Assembly (NCBI RefSeq): GCF_001657485.1
Contig: NZ_LXFU01000046.1
Location: forward strand, 1 to 64,000
DNA from: Rhizobium sp. WYCCWR10014
GTDB lineage: Bacteria > Pseudomonadota > Alphaproteobacteria > Rhizobiales > Rhizobiaceae
Length of the DNA: 64,000 nucleotides
Reading direction: 5' to 3'
Shown: positions 42,109-50,773 of the stretch, piece after piece
Numbering within the stretch: position 1 is the first letter of the stretch
How the letters are laid out: each line of letters starts with the position of its first letter
Made by a program: the position numbers and the translations under genes
The notes under the pieces: generated by a model
Database searches by the model: none
What the model saw: the letters and a program-made list of their open reading frames with translations, nothing else
What the model was told of the DNA's origin: nothing

Positions 42109-43190
42109 GCGCACCGATTGTCCACGGCGGCGGCATCACCGCGGCTGCCGCTGCCTTCGGCGGTAGCCCGGAAGATTGGCTCGATCTTTCCACGGGCATC
42201 AATCCGTGCCCCATCGCCCTGCCTGACATTCCGGCAATGGCCTGGCATCGCTTGCCGGACCGGCATCTCATCGATGAGGCAAGGCGTGCGGCGCGCGACT
42301 ACTATGGCAGCGGTGAGATCCTGCCGCTGCCGGTGCCAGGTACGCAGTCGGTCATCCAGCTTCTGCCGCGCCTCGTCGAGGCGGGTAGGCTGGTTGGCGG
42401 CACGGACAACAGGATCGCGGTGACGGACAACAGGGTTGCCGTGACGGACGACAGGGTCGCCGTGACGGACAACAGGGTTGCCGTGGTGTCGCCGACCTAT
42501 GGCGAGTATGCGCGCGCCTTCGCCTCGGCCGGTCTTGGCGTCGATGCGGTCGACGATATTGCCGTGATCGGAGCCGGACATCGGCTGGCTGTCGTCGTCA
42601 ATCCGAACAATCCTGATGGGTTGATATGGCCGGCCGAAACGCTGATTGCCCTGCACGACAGGATGAAGGCTGCAGGCGAGTTTCTCGTCGTCGACGAAGC
42701 CTTTGGCGATACCGATCCGGCGCTCAGCCTTGCATCCCGTGCGCCGCAGCTTTCCAACCTCATCATCTTCCGCTCCTTCGGCAAGTTCTTCGGGCTTGCC
42801 GGCTTGCGGCTCGGTTTTGTGATTGCGCGCAGCGATATTCTCGCGCGTCTCGAGGACTGGCTCGGCCCCTGGGCAGTCTCCGGCCCGGCCCTTTCGATTG
42901 CAGATTCGCTGCTGCGCTCGGACGTTTCTCCGATCCGCGGCCGCATCGATGAGCGCAGCACCGGCCTGCATGCGGTGCTGAAGGGCGCCGGGTTGCAGAT
43001 TTCCGGAGGGACGGCACTCTTCACCCTTGTCGCCGATGCGAGAGCCGGCGACATTTACACGCATCTCTGCCGCCATCATATTCTCGTCCGCAAGTTCGAC
43101 TATGCGCCGGAGTGGCTGCGTTTCGGGCTGCCGCCCGATCCGGCGGCAGACAGGCGGCTTGGCGAAGCCCTTCAGAGATTTGAACGATGA
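42105..43190 (+). CDS. cobC: Threonine-phosphate decarboxylase-like aminotransferase CobC with tandem repeat expansion
   Basis: 361 aa. PLP-dependent class I/II aminotransferase fold: LDLSTGINPCPIALPD, VVNPNNPDGLIWPAE, VVDEAFGD and the PLP Lys in FRSFGKFFGLAGLRLGF. It provides the aminopropanol phosphate (or acts with CobD in attaching it). Residues 100-127 consist of four copies of T-D-(N/D)-R-(I/V)-A-V coded by a 21-bp tandem repeat at 42402-42485; the normal protein has only one strand of this sequence before SPTYGEY. The repeat adds about 21 residues in frame. Confidence 0.93.
   Translation: MSAPIVHGGGITAAAAAFGGSPEDWLDLSTGINPCPIALPDIPAMAWHRLPDRHLIDEARRAARDYYGSGEILPLPVPGTQSVIQLLPRLVEAGRLVGGTDNRIAVTDNRVAVTDDRVAVTDNRVAVVSPTYGEYARAFASAGLGVDAVDDIAVIGAGHRLAVVVNPNNPDGLIWPAETLIALHDRMKAAGEFLVVDEAFGDTDPALSLASRAPQLSNLIIFRSFGKFFGLAGLRLGFVIARSDILARLEDWLGPWAVSGPALSIADSLLRSDVSPIRGRIDERSTGLHAVLKGAGLQISGGTALFTLVADARAGDIYTHLCRHHILVRKFDYAPEWLRFGLPPDPAADRRLGEALQRFER
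42402..42485 (+). repeat. Four-fold 21-bp tandem repeat inside cobC
   Basis: Four nearly identical 21-bp units (ACGGACAACAGGRTYGCSGTG type), each coding TDxRxAV. The units differ at a few third positions, one by an Asn-to-Asp change. Length variation between strains is likely. Confidence 0.9.
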
Positions 43191-44167
43191 CGATCGACGA
43201 AAACCTTCTCGTGCTGCTTCTGGCACTGCTGCTCGACCGGATCGCCGGCGATCCGCAATGGCTGTGGACACGGGTGCCGCATCCCGTCGTCATGTTCGGC
43301 GCGGCGATCTCCTATGCCGACCGGCAGCTCAACCCGGCGAGCCTCACGGGATCGCAACGCCGAATGAACGGTATCGCCGCTATCCTGGCGCTGCTTCTTT
43401 TGGCGGTGGCCGCAGGCTTCGTGTTCAATCGTTTCTTCGCGCTGTTCGGCCTTGTTGGCATCTTGCTGGAGACCGGGCTGGTGGCGATCTTCCTGGCGCA
43501 GAAAAGCCTTGCCGATCACGTCGCGGCCGTCGCCGTCGCCTTACGAGACGAGGGGCTTGCCGGCGGGCGGAGCGCCGTTTCCCGCATCGTCGGACGCGAT
43601 CCCGAGACGCTGGACGAGCCAGCCGTCTGCCGCGCGGCGATCGAAAGCCTTGCCGAGAATTTCTCCGACGGTGTCGTGGCGCCGGCGCTCTGGTATGTCG
43701 TCTTAGGCCTGCCGGGGCTCTTCGCCTACAAGATGCTGAACACGGCGGATTCGATGATCGGCCATAAGTCGGAAAAATACATCGACTTCGGCTGGGCGGC
43801 CGCCCGGCTCGACGATGTCGCCAACTGGCCGGCCGCGCGCCTCTCCATCCTGCTGATTGCCGCCGGAGCCTGGATCCGGCGGGGAACAAGCGCCGGCCGT
43901 GAGGCGATCCGCGTGGCGATGCGCGACGGGGCCTTGCACCGCTCGCCGAATTCCGGCCGGCCGGAGGCGGCCATGGCGGGCGCGCTGAACGTCCAGCTCG
44001 CCGGGCCACGCATCTATGGCGGCGTCATCGTGCGTGAACCGATGATCAACGACACCGGCCGCGACGTGGCGACCTCGGGCGACATCGAGGACGGCGTATC
44101 GGTATTTTATGCCAGCTGCATGGTGCTCGCCGGTGTTACGTTCGGGCTGTTTTTGTGTTTTCTGTAG
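43187..44167 (+). CDS. cobD: Adenosylcobinamide-phosphate synthase (CobD/CbiB)
   Basis: 326 aa integral membrane protein with the CbiB pattern: LLDRIAGDPQWLWTRVPHPV at the start, ESLAENFSDGVVAPALWYVV, AYKMLNTADSMIGHKSEKYI, FGWAAARLDDVANWPAARLS, and NSGRPEAAMAGALNVQLAGP. It joins aminopropanol (phosphate) to adenosylcobyric acid at the inner membrane. Overlaps cobC by four bases; last gene of the operon. Confidence 0.94.
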   Translation: MTIDENLLVLLLALLLDRIAGDPQWLWTRVPHPVVMFGAAISYADRQLNPASLTGSQRRMNGIAAILALLLLAVAAGFVFNRFFALFGLVGILLETGLVAIFLAQKSLADHVAAVAVALRDEGLAGGRSAVSRIVGRDPETLDEPAVCRAAIESLAENFSDGVVAPALWYVVLGLPGLFAYKMLNTADSMIGHKSEKYIDFGWAAARLDDVANWPAARLSILLIAAGAWIRRGTSAGREAIRVAMRDGALHRSPNSGRPEAAMAGALNVQLAGPRIYGGVIVREPMINDTGRDVATSGDIEDGVSVFYASCMVLAGVTFGLFLCFL

Positions 44168-44256
44168 GGTTGTGCCGTGTATGCCCCCAGTGGACAGGCC
44201 AGGCTCAAACGTTTATTCCGACCGCCTCATATCTCCATCAGACCGGAAGCAGAGCG

Positions 44257-44457
44257 ATGACAGTTCAGGTTGAATTACCGTGCCCGAAGTGCAAGAGCAC
44301 CAAGATGAAGTTCGAGCGGCCCGAGATCCGGGAGACCGACATCATCACCTGTGCGGCCTGCGGGCATAATCTCGGCACGATGGCCTCGATCCGCGAGAAG
44401 ATGAACAAGGCCTACCAAACGCTCAATCAGGCTGGGGCGAAGCGCAAGCTTCAATAA
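44257..44457 (+). CDS. Small zinc-ribbon protein
   Basis: 66 aa from the ATG at 44257 (GGAAGC upstream). Two Cys pairs, CPKC (residues ~8-11) and CAAC (~33-36), 21 residues apart, make a zinc ribbon; the rest is basic. The open frame upstream is not supported. Possibly a nucleic-acid-binding or structural factor conserved in rhizobia; function unknown. It lies 89 bp after cobD. Confidence 0.8.
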   Translation: MTVQVELPCPKCKSTKMKFERPEIRETDIITCAACGHNLGTMASIREKMNKAYQTLNQAGAKRKLQ

Positions 44458-44591
44458 GCCTGTGGCGCACCCGCTTGCTGCCATGCCGTTAAAATTGTGA
44501 TTACCATTCGGATTAAAGCAATCTAATAAGTATTGCCGTAGTCTCTCTTTCGTGAGGGCGCAATTAAGCTGCGCGAGTTCGAAGAGGGGTT

Positions 44592-45023
44592 ATGATGAAG
44601 ACGATTTTGGCGGCTGCGGCCGCAAGTTTATTGCTGCAGTTTTCTCCCGTTGCCGCTCACGCAGCAACGCTGGTCGCCAATATCAGCATCGGCAAGCAGA
44701 CAATGACTGTTTCCGAGAACGGCTTCGTCAAGTATCGCTGGAAGGTTTCGACCGCGCGCAACGGCTATGTCACGCCGACCGGTTCGTGGAGCGCCAAGTG
44801 GCTGTCGCGCGATCATCGCTCGCGCAAATACGACAATGCGCCGATGCCGTACGCCGTGTTCTTCAACGGCGGTTATGCCGTTCACGCCACCTTCGACCTG
44901 AAACGCCTGGGTCGGCCGGCCTCGCATGGCTGTGTTCGCCTGCACCCCGACAATGCCGCGCAGTTCTTCTCGCTGGCGCGACAGGCCGGCCTTGCCAATA
45001 CCCGCGTGGTCATTACGCGCTAA
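44592..45023 (+). CDS. L,D-transpeptidase (YkuD family)
   Basis: 143 aa. A signal peptide (about 1-24, ending AHAA) is followed by a compact YkuD domain. The catalytic motif is HATFDLKRLGRPASHGCVRL with the nucleophile Cys. Periplasmic, it cross-links peptidoglycan or attaches lipoprotein/outer-membrane proteins through 3-3 or mDAP links, as shown for related rhizobial enzymes. Shine-Dalgarno GAAGAGGGG precedes the double ATG; either one could be the start. Confidence 0.9.
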   Translation: MMKTILAAAAASLLLQFSPVAAHAATLVANISIGKQTMTVSENGFVKYRWKVSTARNGYVTPTGSWSAKWLSRDHRSRKYDNAPMPYAVFFNGGYAVHATFDLKRLGRPASHGCVRLHPDNAAQFFSLARQAGLANTRVVITR

Positions 45024-45055
45024 TCTAGGATCAGCAAATCGACAGCTGATCCCTT

Positions 45056-45778
45056 TTATGCGCTGATCATCCGCTCCAGCTCATCCATGTCGGGGACGAT
45101 GATATGCCGGAAGTTCTCGATGCGAATGACGCCGCTCTTGCGCAGTCTGGTCATCTGGCGGCTGACGGTTTCGATCGTCAGACCGAGGAAATCGGCGATC
45201 TCGGCGCGGGATAACGGCAGGTCGAAGGCGGTGCTTGTGGCCGTTTGCGGTTCGGCATGGGTGGCGATGAGGTGGAGTAAGCTTGCGACCTTCTCCTCGG
45301 CGGTGCGCCGGCCGAGCGTCAGCATCCATTCGCGCGCGGCATCCAGCTCCTTCAGCGCCTGATCGTGCAGGCTGCGCTGCAGTTCCGGCGTCTCCGATAT
45401 CATGCGGTCGAGCAGGTTGCGGGGGAAGACGCAGATTTCGGCATCGGTCGCAGCCTCGGCCGACAGCGTGCTTTCGCGCACGAAAGGCCTGCCGACGAAA
45501 TCGGGAGCGAATTGCAGACCGACGATCTGCTGGCGCCCGTCCGGCATCACCTTGCAGAGTTTCACGACCCCGCGCATGATGTTCGAATAGTAAGAGTTTT
45601 CCGACCCTTGTGCGATGATCTCGCTGCCAGCATCGACCTTGCGGCGCAGCGAGTGGCGGCCGAGGTCCTTCAACTGACCGCTCGATAGAACGCCGCAGAC
45701 GACGCCGTGCCGTGCCTGGCAGGAACGGCACGCGACGGGGATGCCAACCTCAAGAACCCCACTATGTGCGACGTCCAT
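45056..45778 (-). CDS. fnrN: FnrN-type CRP/FNR oxygen-sensing regulator
   Basis: 240 aa. N-terminal cysteines C17, C20, C28 (CRSCQARHGVVC) with C116 (EICVFPRN) form the 4Fe-4S cluster set of FNR/FnrN, unlike FixK which lacks them. The cyclic-nucleotide-like beta roll is followed by a CRP-type HTH (IADFLGLTIETVSRQMTRLR). FnrN activates microaerobic genes (fixNOQP-type) and its own gene through TTGAT-N4-ATCAA sites; two perfect ones are upstream. Confidence 0.93.
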   Translation of the reverse strand: MDVAHSGVLEVGIPVACRSCQARHGVVCGVLSSGQLKDLGRHSLRRKVDAGSEIIAQGSENSYYSNIMRGVVKLCKVMPDGRQQIVGLQFAPDFVGRPFVRESTLSAEAATDAEICVFPRNLLDRMISETPELQRSLHDQALKELDAAREWMLTLGRRTAEEKVASLLHLIATHAEPQTATSTAFDLPLSRAEIADFLGLTIETVSRQMTRLRKSGVIRIENFRHIIVPDMDELERMISA

Positions 45779-45902
45779 ATCCTGATCCCTTCGAAATCCG
45801 CGTGTGCCGGGCGTAGCTGCGCATGCCGGGCATGCCCGGGCATACCGTAGACGATTACGCCGCGATTGCGGGTTCGGCTATCCCGATTTCTTCCAGCGCG
45901 GC

Positions 45903-45916
45903 TTGATGATTATCAA
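45903..45916. promoter_or_regulatory. Anaerobox 1 of fnrN
   Basis: TTGAT-GATT-ATCAA, a perfect FNR/FixK consensus, about 125 bp before the fnrN start. Such paired sites allow activation at low and repression at high FnrN in R. leguminosarum. Confidence 0.85.
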
Positions 45917-45934
45917 TTTTGGCCGGATAGCGAT

Positions 45935-45948
45935 TTGATCCAGATCAA
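45935..45948. promoter_or_regulatory. Anaerobox 2 of fnrN
   Basis: TTGAT-CCAG-ATCAA, a second perfect consensus, 32 bp from the first (start to start), about 157 bp before the fnrN start. Confidence 0.85.
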
Positions 45949-46218
45949 AGTTTGCGTGCCCTGGCTGTTTGGACGTGCGGCGTCGAGACGAGGCCGTCTG
46001 CGGGTTTGATTCGGACGGCTTCTTCGCCCTCGCCGGCGAGACGGGTTTTCTGCAGCGGCGACGTCACGCGCCTTGGGTGAGGGCAAAGGCCGGCATTCCA
46101 TTGCTGTTTAGGCAACACCCAGCCGGCAAATTGCCGCAACGCCGGGACGAAAGCATTGGCTTTTGAAATGGATTTGCCTATGAGGGGGTTTAAATCGTCA
46201 TTTCATGAGGTACAGCGC

Positions 46219-46497
46219 GTGACCGCTACATTCGATAAAGTTGCCGACATTATTGCAGAAACCAGTGAGATCGACCGCGCGACGATCACTCCGGAGAGCC
46301 ATACGATCGACGACCTCGGTATCGACAGCCTCGATTTCCTCGACATCGTCTTTGCGATCGACAAGGAATTCGGCATCAAGATCCCGCTCGAAAAGTGGAC
46401 GCAGGAAGTCAACGAAGGCAAGGTTTCCACCGAAGAATACTTCGTGCTGAAGAACCTCTGCGCCAAGATCGACGAGCTCAAAGCAGCCAAGGCCTGA
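46219..46497 (+). CDS. acpXL: Acyl carrier protein AcpXL for C28 fatty acid synthesis
   Basis: 92 aa from GTG at 46219 (ATGAGG upstream), the known length of AcpXL. The phosphopantetheine Ser is Ser37 in [15 protein letters not shown]. It carries the growing very-long-chain acyl chain (27-hydroxyoctacosanoate) for lipid A in Rhizobiaceae. A RIME-like repeat separates it from fabZXL, so its transcript may be processed or partly ended there. The frame is open for 21 codons upstream but the protein family starts here. Confidence 0.93.
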
Positions 46498-46568
46498 GCG
46501 ATATAACAGTCTTTTTTGAACGCCCTGCCGCCCTGAATATGGCGGCCGGGCGGTTTCGTTCCTAACTA

Positions 46569-46653
46569 GTGCGTGCCGCCCAAAAGTGCGCAGCGGTTTT
46601 GGGCGGCACGCATAAAAACAAAGACCTAAAGTGCGAACCAGATGCGCTTTAGG
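46569..46653. repeat. RIME-like element between acpXL and fabZXL
   Basis: First palindrome has 15-bp perfect arms (46571-46585 and 46597-46611, GCGTGCCGCCCAAAA); the second, CCTAAAG...CTTTAGG, ends at 46653. Same family style as 6123-6229. It lies inside the operon. Confidence 0.75.
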
Positions 46654-46697
46654 CGTCACCGGCGGGCGGATCTGGCCTGTCGGGCCGGAGGATCCGA

Positions 46698-47180
46698 ATG
46701 CTGCTGGAATATTTCCAGATGATTGACCGCGTCGAAGCGGTGGACCTGAAGAAGGGCACGCTTAAGGCGCGATCCGTCGTACCGGCGAAGAGCCCTGTCT
46801 TCGAGGGTCATTTTCCCGGCATGCCGCTCGTTCCCGGCGTGCTCTTGATCGAGACCATGGCGCAGGCCTCCGGCATGTTGGTGCTTGCCGTCACCAATTT
46901 TGCCGCCATGCCCTTCCTGATGACAGTCGACGGCGCCAAGATGCGCACCTTCGTCGAACCGGAAGCCGTGCTCGACATCGAGGCGGTGCTCGAGCATGAC
47001 GGTTCGGGTTTCGCGGTCACCAAGGCTAAAATCACCAGCGGTGGTAAGAAGGTCTGCGATGCGCAGCTGAAATTGCGCACCATGCCGTTTTCCGAGGTGC
47101 CGCTCGGCGATATCGTGAAGAAACGTGCCGGCGAGATCGGGCTTCTCGAAGCGATCGCGGCGCAGGGAGTGATTGGATGA
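46698..47180 (+). CDS. 3-hydroxyacyl-ACP dehydratase FabZXL
   Basis: 160 aa hotdog-fold dehydratase. Active-site His in VFEGHFPGMPLVPGVLLIET, as in FabZ/FabA, with the central helix Glu position in ETMAQASGML. It removes water from the 3-hydroxyacyl-AcpXL intermediates. Strong GGAGG before the ATG. It overlaps fabF2XL by four bases (ATGA). Confidence 0.9.
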   Translation: MLLEYFQMIDRVEAVDLKKGTLKARSVVPAKSPVFEGHFPGMPLVPGVLLIETMAQASGMLVLAVTNFAAMPFLMTVDGAKMRTFVEPEAVLDIEAVLEHDGSGFAVTKAKITSGGKKVCDAQLKLRTMPFSEVPLGDIVKKRAGEIGLLEAIAAQGVIG

Positions 47181-48382
47181 GCAAGGCTGCAAACGACGTC
47201 GTCATCTCGGGCATCGGCATAGTCACCTGTCAGGGCGTCGGCAAGGATGCGCATATCGCGCTGCTTTCGGCCGCCAGTGCGCCGAAAGCGATCGTCGAGA
47301 CCGAGAAGTTCAAGCCCTATCCGGTGCACCCGCTGCCCGAGATCGACTGGTCGCAGCAGATCGCCAAACGCGGTGATCAGCGCCAGATGGAGAACTGGCA
47401 GCGCATCGGCGTCTTCGCCGCTGGCCTTGCGCTCGATGATGCCGGTTTCAAGGATGATATCGAAGCCTGCGGCACAATGGACATGATCGTCGCGGCCGGC
47501 GGCGGCGAGCGCGACATCAATGTCGACACACTGATCGTCGACGAAGCGCTGAGGCGTAATGACCGCGAGCTGCTGCTCAACGAGAAGCTGACGACCGAGT
47601 TGAGGCCAACGCTGTTCCTCGCCCAGCTTTCCAACCTGCTCGCCGGCAATATCTCGATCGTGCACAAGGTCACCGGTTCGTCGCGCACCTTCATGGGCGA
47701 GGAGGCGGCCGGCATCTCTGCCGTCGAGACCGCCTTCTACCGCATCAAATCAGGCGAATCCTCGCATGCGCTCGTTGGAGGCGCCTTTGCCGCCGAGCGG
47801 CCCGATATGATTCTGCTCACCGAAGCGATCGGCGCCCATGCGCGCGGCGACTGGGTGCCGCTCTGGTCGCGCAGGCCCAGTGACGGTGGCGGCATGATCA
47901 CCGGTTCGGCAGGCGCCTTCCTGGTGCTGGAATCGCGCAAGCATGCTAGAGCCCGCGGCGCCCATATCTATGCGGTCATCGACGCGGTCGAGGGTGACCG
48001 CGGCAACCGCAATTCCGGCAATCTCGAAGTCCGGCTGGAGCGGCTTTTGGCGCCGGCCGCCGGGCTTGCGGCCGAAAGCACGGCGATCTTTTCCGGATCG
48101 ACCGGCATGCATGATTTGGCCGCCCGTGAGCGGGCGGTGCTCGAACATCAATTGCCGGACGTTGCGATCCGCGGCTTCGGCGGTGTCACCGGCCATACGA
48201 TCGAGACGCAGTTCACGCTGGGTCTTGCGCTCGCAGCCCTTGCCGTCGACGGCAAGGCCAAGGTTCCGCCCTTCGATGCCGCTCATGAGGCGCCGATGCG
48301 GTCAGGCACTACCGCCGCCGTCGTGACCACGGTCGGACACCAGCGCGGCGAGGGCGTCGCCGTTCTTTCCGCAGATGCGTGA
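47177..48382 (+). CDS. Beta-ketoacyl-ACP synthase-like protein FabF2XL, lacking the catalytic triad
   Basis: 401 aa with the thiolase fold of KAS II. At the active-site position, where FabF has TACATG, this protein has GEEAAG (residues 174-179), so Glu176 replaces Cys. The first His motif (NAHGTST) is missing (SGSTG around 306-310), and the second motif keeps His340 but not the preceding Lys. It is therefore unlikely to condense on its own and may be a chain-length-factor-like partner of FabF1XL. Overlaps fabZXL by four bases; 12 bases before fabF1XL. Confidence 0.88.
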   Translation: MSKAANDVVISGIGIVTCQGVGKDAHIALLSAASAPKAIVETEKFKPYPVHPLPEIDWSQQIAKRGDQRQMENWQRIGVFAAGLALDDAGFKDDIEACGTMDMIVAAGGGERDINVDTLIVDEALRRNDRELLLNEKLTTELRPTLFLAQLSNLLAGNISIVHKVTGSSRTFMGEEAAGISAVETAFYRIKSGESSHALVGGAFAAERPDMILLTEAIGAHARGDWVPLWSRRPSDGGGMITGSAGAFLVLESRKHARARGAHIYAVIDAVEGDRGNRNSGNLEVRLERLLAPAAGLAAESTAIFSGSTGMHDLAARERAVLEHQLPDVAIRGFGGVTGHTIETQFTLGLALAALAVDGKAKVPPFDAAHEAPMRSGTTAAVVTTVGHQRGEGVAVLSADA

Positions 48383-48394
48383 GGAGTGAGAGAT

Positions 48395-49684
48395 ATGACA
48401 GCTTCCGCTTACCAGGATCATCTCGGCCGTCCGATCGTCGCCGTAACCGGCATGGGCATCATCACTTCGCTCGGCCAGGGCCTCAGTGACAACTGGGCAG
48501 CCCTTACTTCCGGCACCTCGGGCATCCACGAGATCAACCGCTTCCCGACCGAGGGCCTGTCGACGCGGATCGCCGGCACCGTCGATTTCATCGGCATCCC
48601 GGTGCCGAACGCCGTCGAACGCTCCTATGCCTTCGCCCGCGAAACGACGATCGAGGCGCTTGCCGATGCCGGCCTTTCCGGCGATTTCAATGGCCCGCTC
48701 TTCCTCGCCGCCCCGCCGATTGAGCCGGAATGGAGCGCGCGCTTCGAGCTTGCCGACCGTTCGCCGGCCTCCGACCATCCGGGTGATGCCTATGAGCGCT
48801 TCCTGACGGCGCTGCGCCAGCGTCCGGACCCAGCCTTCCATGAGGCGGCCCTGTTCGGCGCGATTTCCGAGCGCCTTGCCGACCGGTTCGGCACGCGCGG
48901 CCTTCCCGTGACGCTGTCGACAGCCTGTGCCTCCGGCGTCACGGCGATCCAGCTAGGCATCGAGGCAATCCGCCAGGGCCGCACGGATCGCGCGCTGACG
49001 GTCGCGACCGACGGATCGCTGAGTGCCGAAGCGCTGATCCGCTTCTCGTTGCTGTCAGCTCTTTCGACACAGAACGATCCGCCGACCAAGGCTTCCAAGC
49101 CGTTCAGCAAGGATCGCGACGGCTTCGTCATCGCCGAAGGTGCAGCGACGCTGGTGCTGGAATCGCTGGAATCAGCAGTCGCTCGCGGCGCCAAGGTGCT
49201 CGGCATCATGAAAGGTGCCGGCGACAAGGCTGACAGCTTCCACCGCACCCGGTCGTCGCCGGATGGCGGCCCGGCAATTGCGACGATCCGCGCGGCCCTT
49301 GCCGATGCCGGCATCGACGAGAGCGGCATCGGCTACATCAATGCGCACGGCACCTCGACGCCTGAGAACGACAAGATGGAGTATGGCGCGATGTCGGCTG
49401 TGTTCGGCGAGCGGCTCATCGGCGGCATCCCGGTGTCGTCGAACAAGTCGATGATCGGCCATACGCTGACGGCGGCGGGAGCCGTCGAGGCGGTGTTCTC
49501 GCTGCAGACGATGTTGACCGGGACGCTGCCGCCGACCATCAACTACAACAATCCCGATCCGTCGATTGTTCTTGATGTCGTCCCGAACAAGAAGCGGGAA
49601 GCCCAGGTTTCGGCCGTGCTTTCCAACTCCTTCGGCTTCGGCGGGCAGAATGCCAGCCTTGTCATGGCGCTCGAACCGGCTTAA
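48395..49684 (+). CDS. Beta-ketoacyl-ACP synthase FabF1XL
   Basis: 429 aa from the ATG at 48395. Canonical KAS triad: Cys178 in TLSTACASGVTAI, His318 in INAHGTSTPEND, Lys351 and His356 in SNKSMIGHTLTAAG. It elongates acyl-AcpXL with malonyl units towards C28. Its partner upstream lacks these residues. GAGGAG lies 8-10 bases before the start. Confidence 0.92.
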   Translation: MTASAYQDHLGRPIVAVTGMGIITSLGQGLSDNWAALTSGTSGIHEINRFPTEGLSTRIAGTVDFIGIPVPNAVERSYAFARETTIEALADAGLSGDFNGPLFLAAPPIEPEWSARFELADRSPASDHPGDAYERFLTALRQRPDPAFHEAALFGAISERLADRFGTRGLPVTLSTACASGVTAIQLGIEAIRQGRTDRALTVATDGSLSAEALIRFSLLSALSTQNDPPTKASKPFSKDRDGFVIAEGAATLVLESLESAVARGAKVLGIMKGAGDKADSFHRTRSSPDGGPAIATIRAALADAGIDESGIGYINAHGTSTPENDKMEYGAMSAVFGERLIGGIPVSSNKSMIGHTLTAAGAVEAVFSLQTMLTGTLPPTINYNNPDPSIVLDVVPNKKREAQVSAVLSNSFGFGGQNASLVMALEPA

Positions 49685-49740
49685 GCGGTTCCCGACAATT
49701 TCAAGACAAGAAAAACGCCTTCCAGGCGAGGGATTTTGCC

Positions 49741-50769
49741 ATGCGCGCTTTGCAACTGATCGACGACCGCAAGCTTGAGATCACCGATCTGCCGGAACCG
49801 GACGCTCCTAGTGCCGGCGAGGTGACGCTGCGCGTCAAGGCGGTGGCGCTCAACCATATCGATGTCTGGGGCTGGCGCGGCATGGCATTCGCCAAGCGCA
49901 AGATGCCGTTGGTTATCGGTGCGGAAGCCTCGGGCGTCGTCGAGGCGATCGGGCCGGGCGTCGCCAACGTGCTGCCGGGCCAGCTCGTTTCCATCTACGG
50001 CGCGCGCACCTGCGGCCTCTGCCGCCCCTGCCGCGAAGGCCGCGACAATCTCTGCGAACATGTCTCCGGCGTGCACGGCTTCCATCTCGACGGCTTCGCG
50101 CAGGAGAAGGTCAACCTGCCGGCGCGCCTGCTGGTGCCGGCCCCTCCCGGCGTCGACGCGATCGGCGCGGCGCTTGCTCCGGTCACCTTCGGCACGGTCG
50201 AGCACATGCTGTTCGACAATGCCAAGCTCGAACCCGGCGAGACGATCCTCGTCCATGCCGGCGGCTCCGGCATCGGCACGGCGGCGATCCAGCTCGCCAA
50301 GAAGATCGGCTGCACCGTCATCACCACGGTCGGTTCGGACGACAAGATCGAGAAGGCCAAGGCGCTCGGCGCCGATCACGTCATCAACTACCGCACCGAC
50401 CGCTTCGAAGGCGTGGTGCGCAAGCTCACCAAGAAGAAGGGCGTCGACGTCGTCTTCGAACATGTGGGCAAGGATACCTGGGCCGGTTCGATGCTCTGCA
50501 TGAAGCGCGGCGGGCGGCTCGTCACCTGCGGCTCGACCTCGGGTGTTTCCACAGAGATGAACCTGATGATGCTGTTCCAGCAGCAGCTGAAGCTCTTCGG
50601 CTCCTTCGGCTGCCGCATGGAGAATATGGCCAATGCGATGCAGAAGATGGGCCGCGGGCTCGTCCACCCCGTCATCGATACCGAGGTCAGCTTCAGCGAT
50701 ATCGACCGGGCACTGGAGCGGATGGAATCGCGCCAGATCTTTGGCAAGATCATCCTGAAGATGGATTGA
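49741..50769 (+). CDS. Zinc-type alcohol dehydrogenase AdhXL
   Basis: 342 aa medium-chain dehydrogenase/quinone-reductase-like fold. Structural zinc cysteines in CGLCRPCREGRDNLC, cofactor motif HAGGSGIGTAAIQLAKK. The catalytic zinc region (ALNHIDVWGWRG) lacks the usual Cys, as in enoyl-reductase-like members, so it may act as the enoyl-reductase of this pathway rather than on alcohols (inference). 56 bp after fabF1XL. Confidence 0.9.
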   Translation: MRALQLIDDRKLEITDLPEPDAPSAGEVTLRVKAVALNHIDVWGWRGMAFAKRKMPLVIGAEASGVVEAIGPGVANVLPGQLVSIYGARTCGLCRPCREGRDNLCEHVSGVHGFHLDGFAQEKVNLPARLLVPAPPGVDAIGAALAPVTFGTVEHMLFDNAKLEPGETILVHAGGSGIGTAAIQLAKKIGCTVITTVGSDDKIEKAKALGADHVINYRTDRFEGVVRKLTKKKGVDVVFEHVGKDTWAGSMLCMKRGGRLVTCGSTSGVSTEMNLMMLFQQQLKLFGSFGCRMENMANAMQKMGRGLVHPVIDTEVSFSDIDRALERMESRQIFGKIILKMD

Positions 50770-50773
50770 CCGC

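Larger units (their letters stand above)
45779..46218. promoter_or_regulatory. Divergent region between fnrN and acpXL
   Basis: 440 bp without a supported gene. It holds the two anaeroboxes of fnrN and, on the right, the leader of acpXL. A short GC-rich run (about 45810-45845) has repeated CCGGGCATG units. Confidence 0.6.

Noticed and set aside
40375..42114. 579-codon open frame on the - strand
   Set aside because: It is antisense to cobA and cobB, both certain genes; no family motif and no ribosome site.
42402..42485. Possible CRISPR-like array
   Set aside because: Repeats are directly joined without spacers and lie in frame inside cobC.
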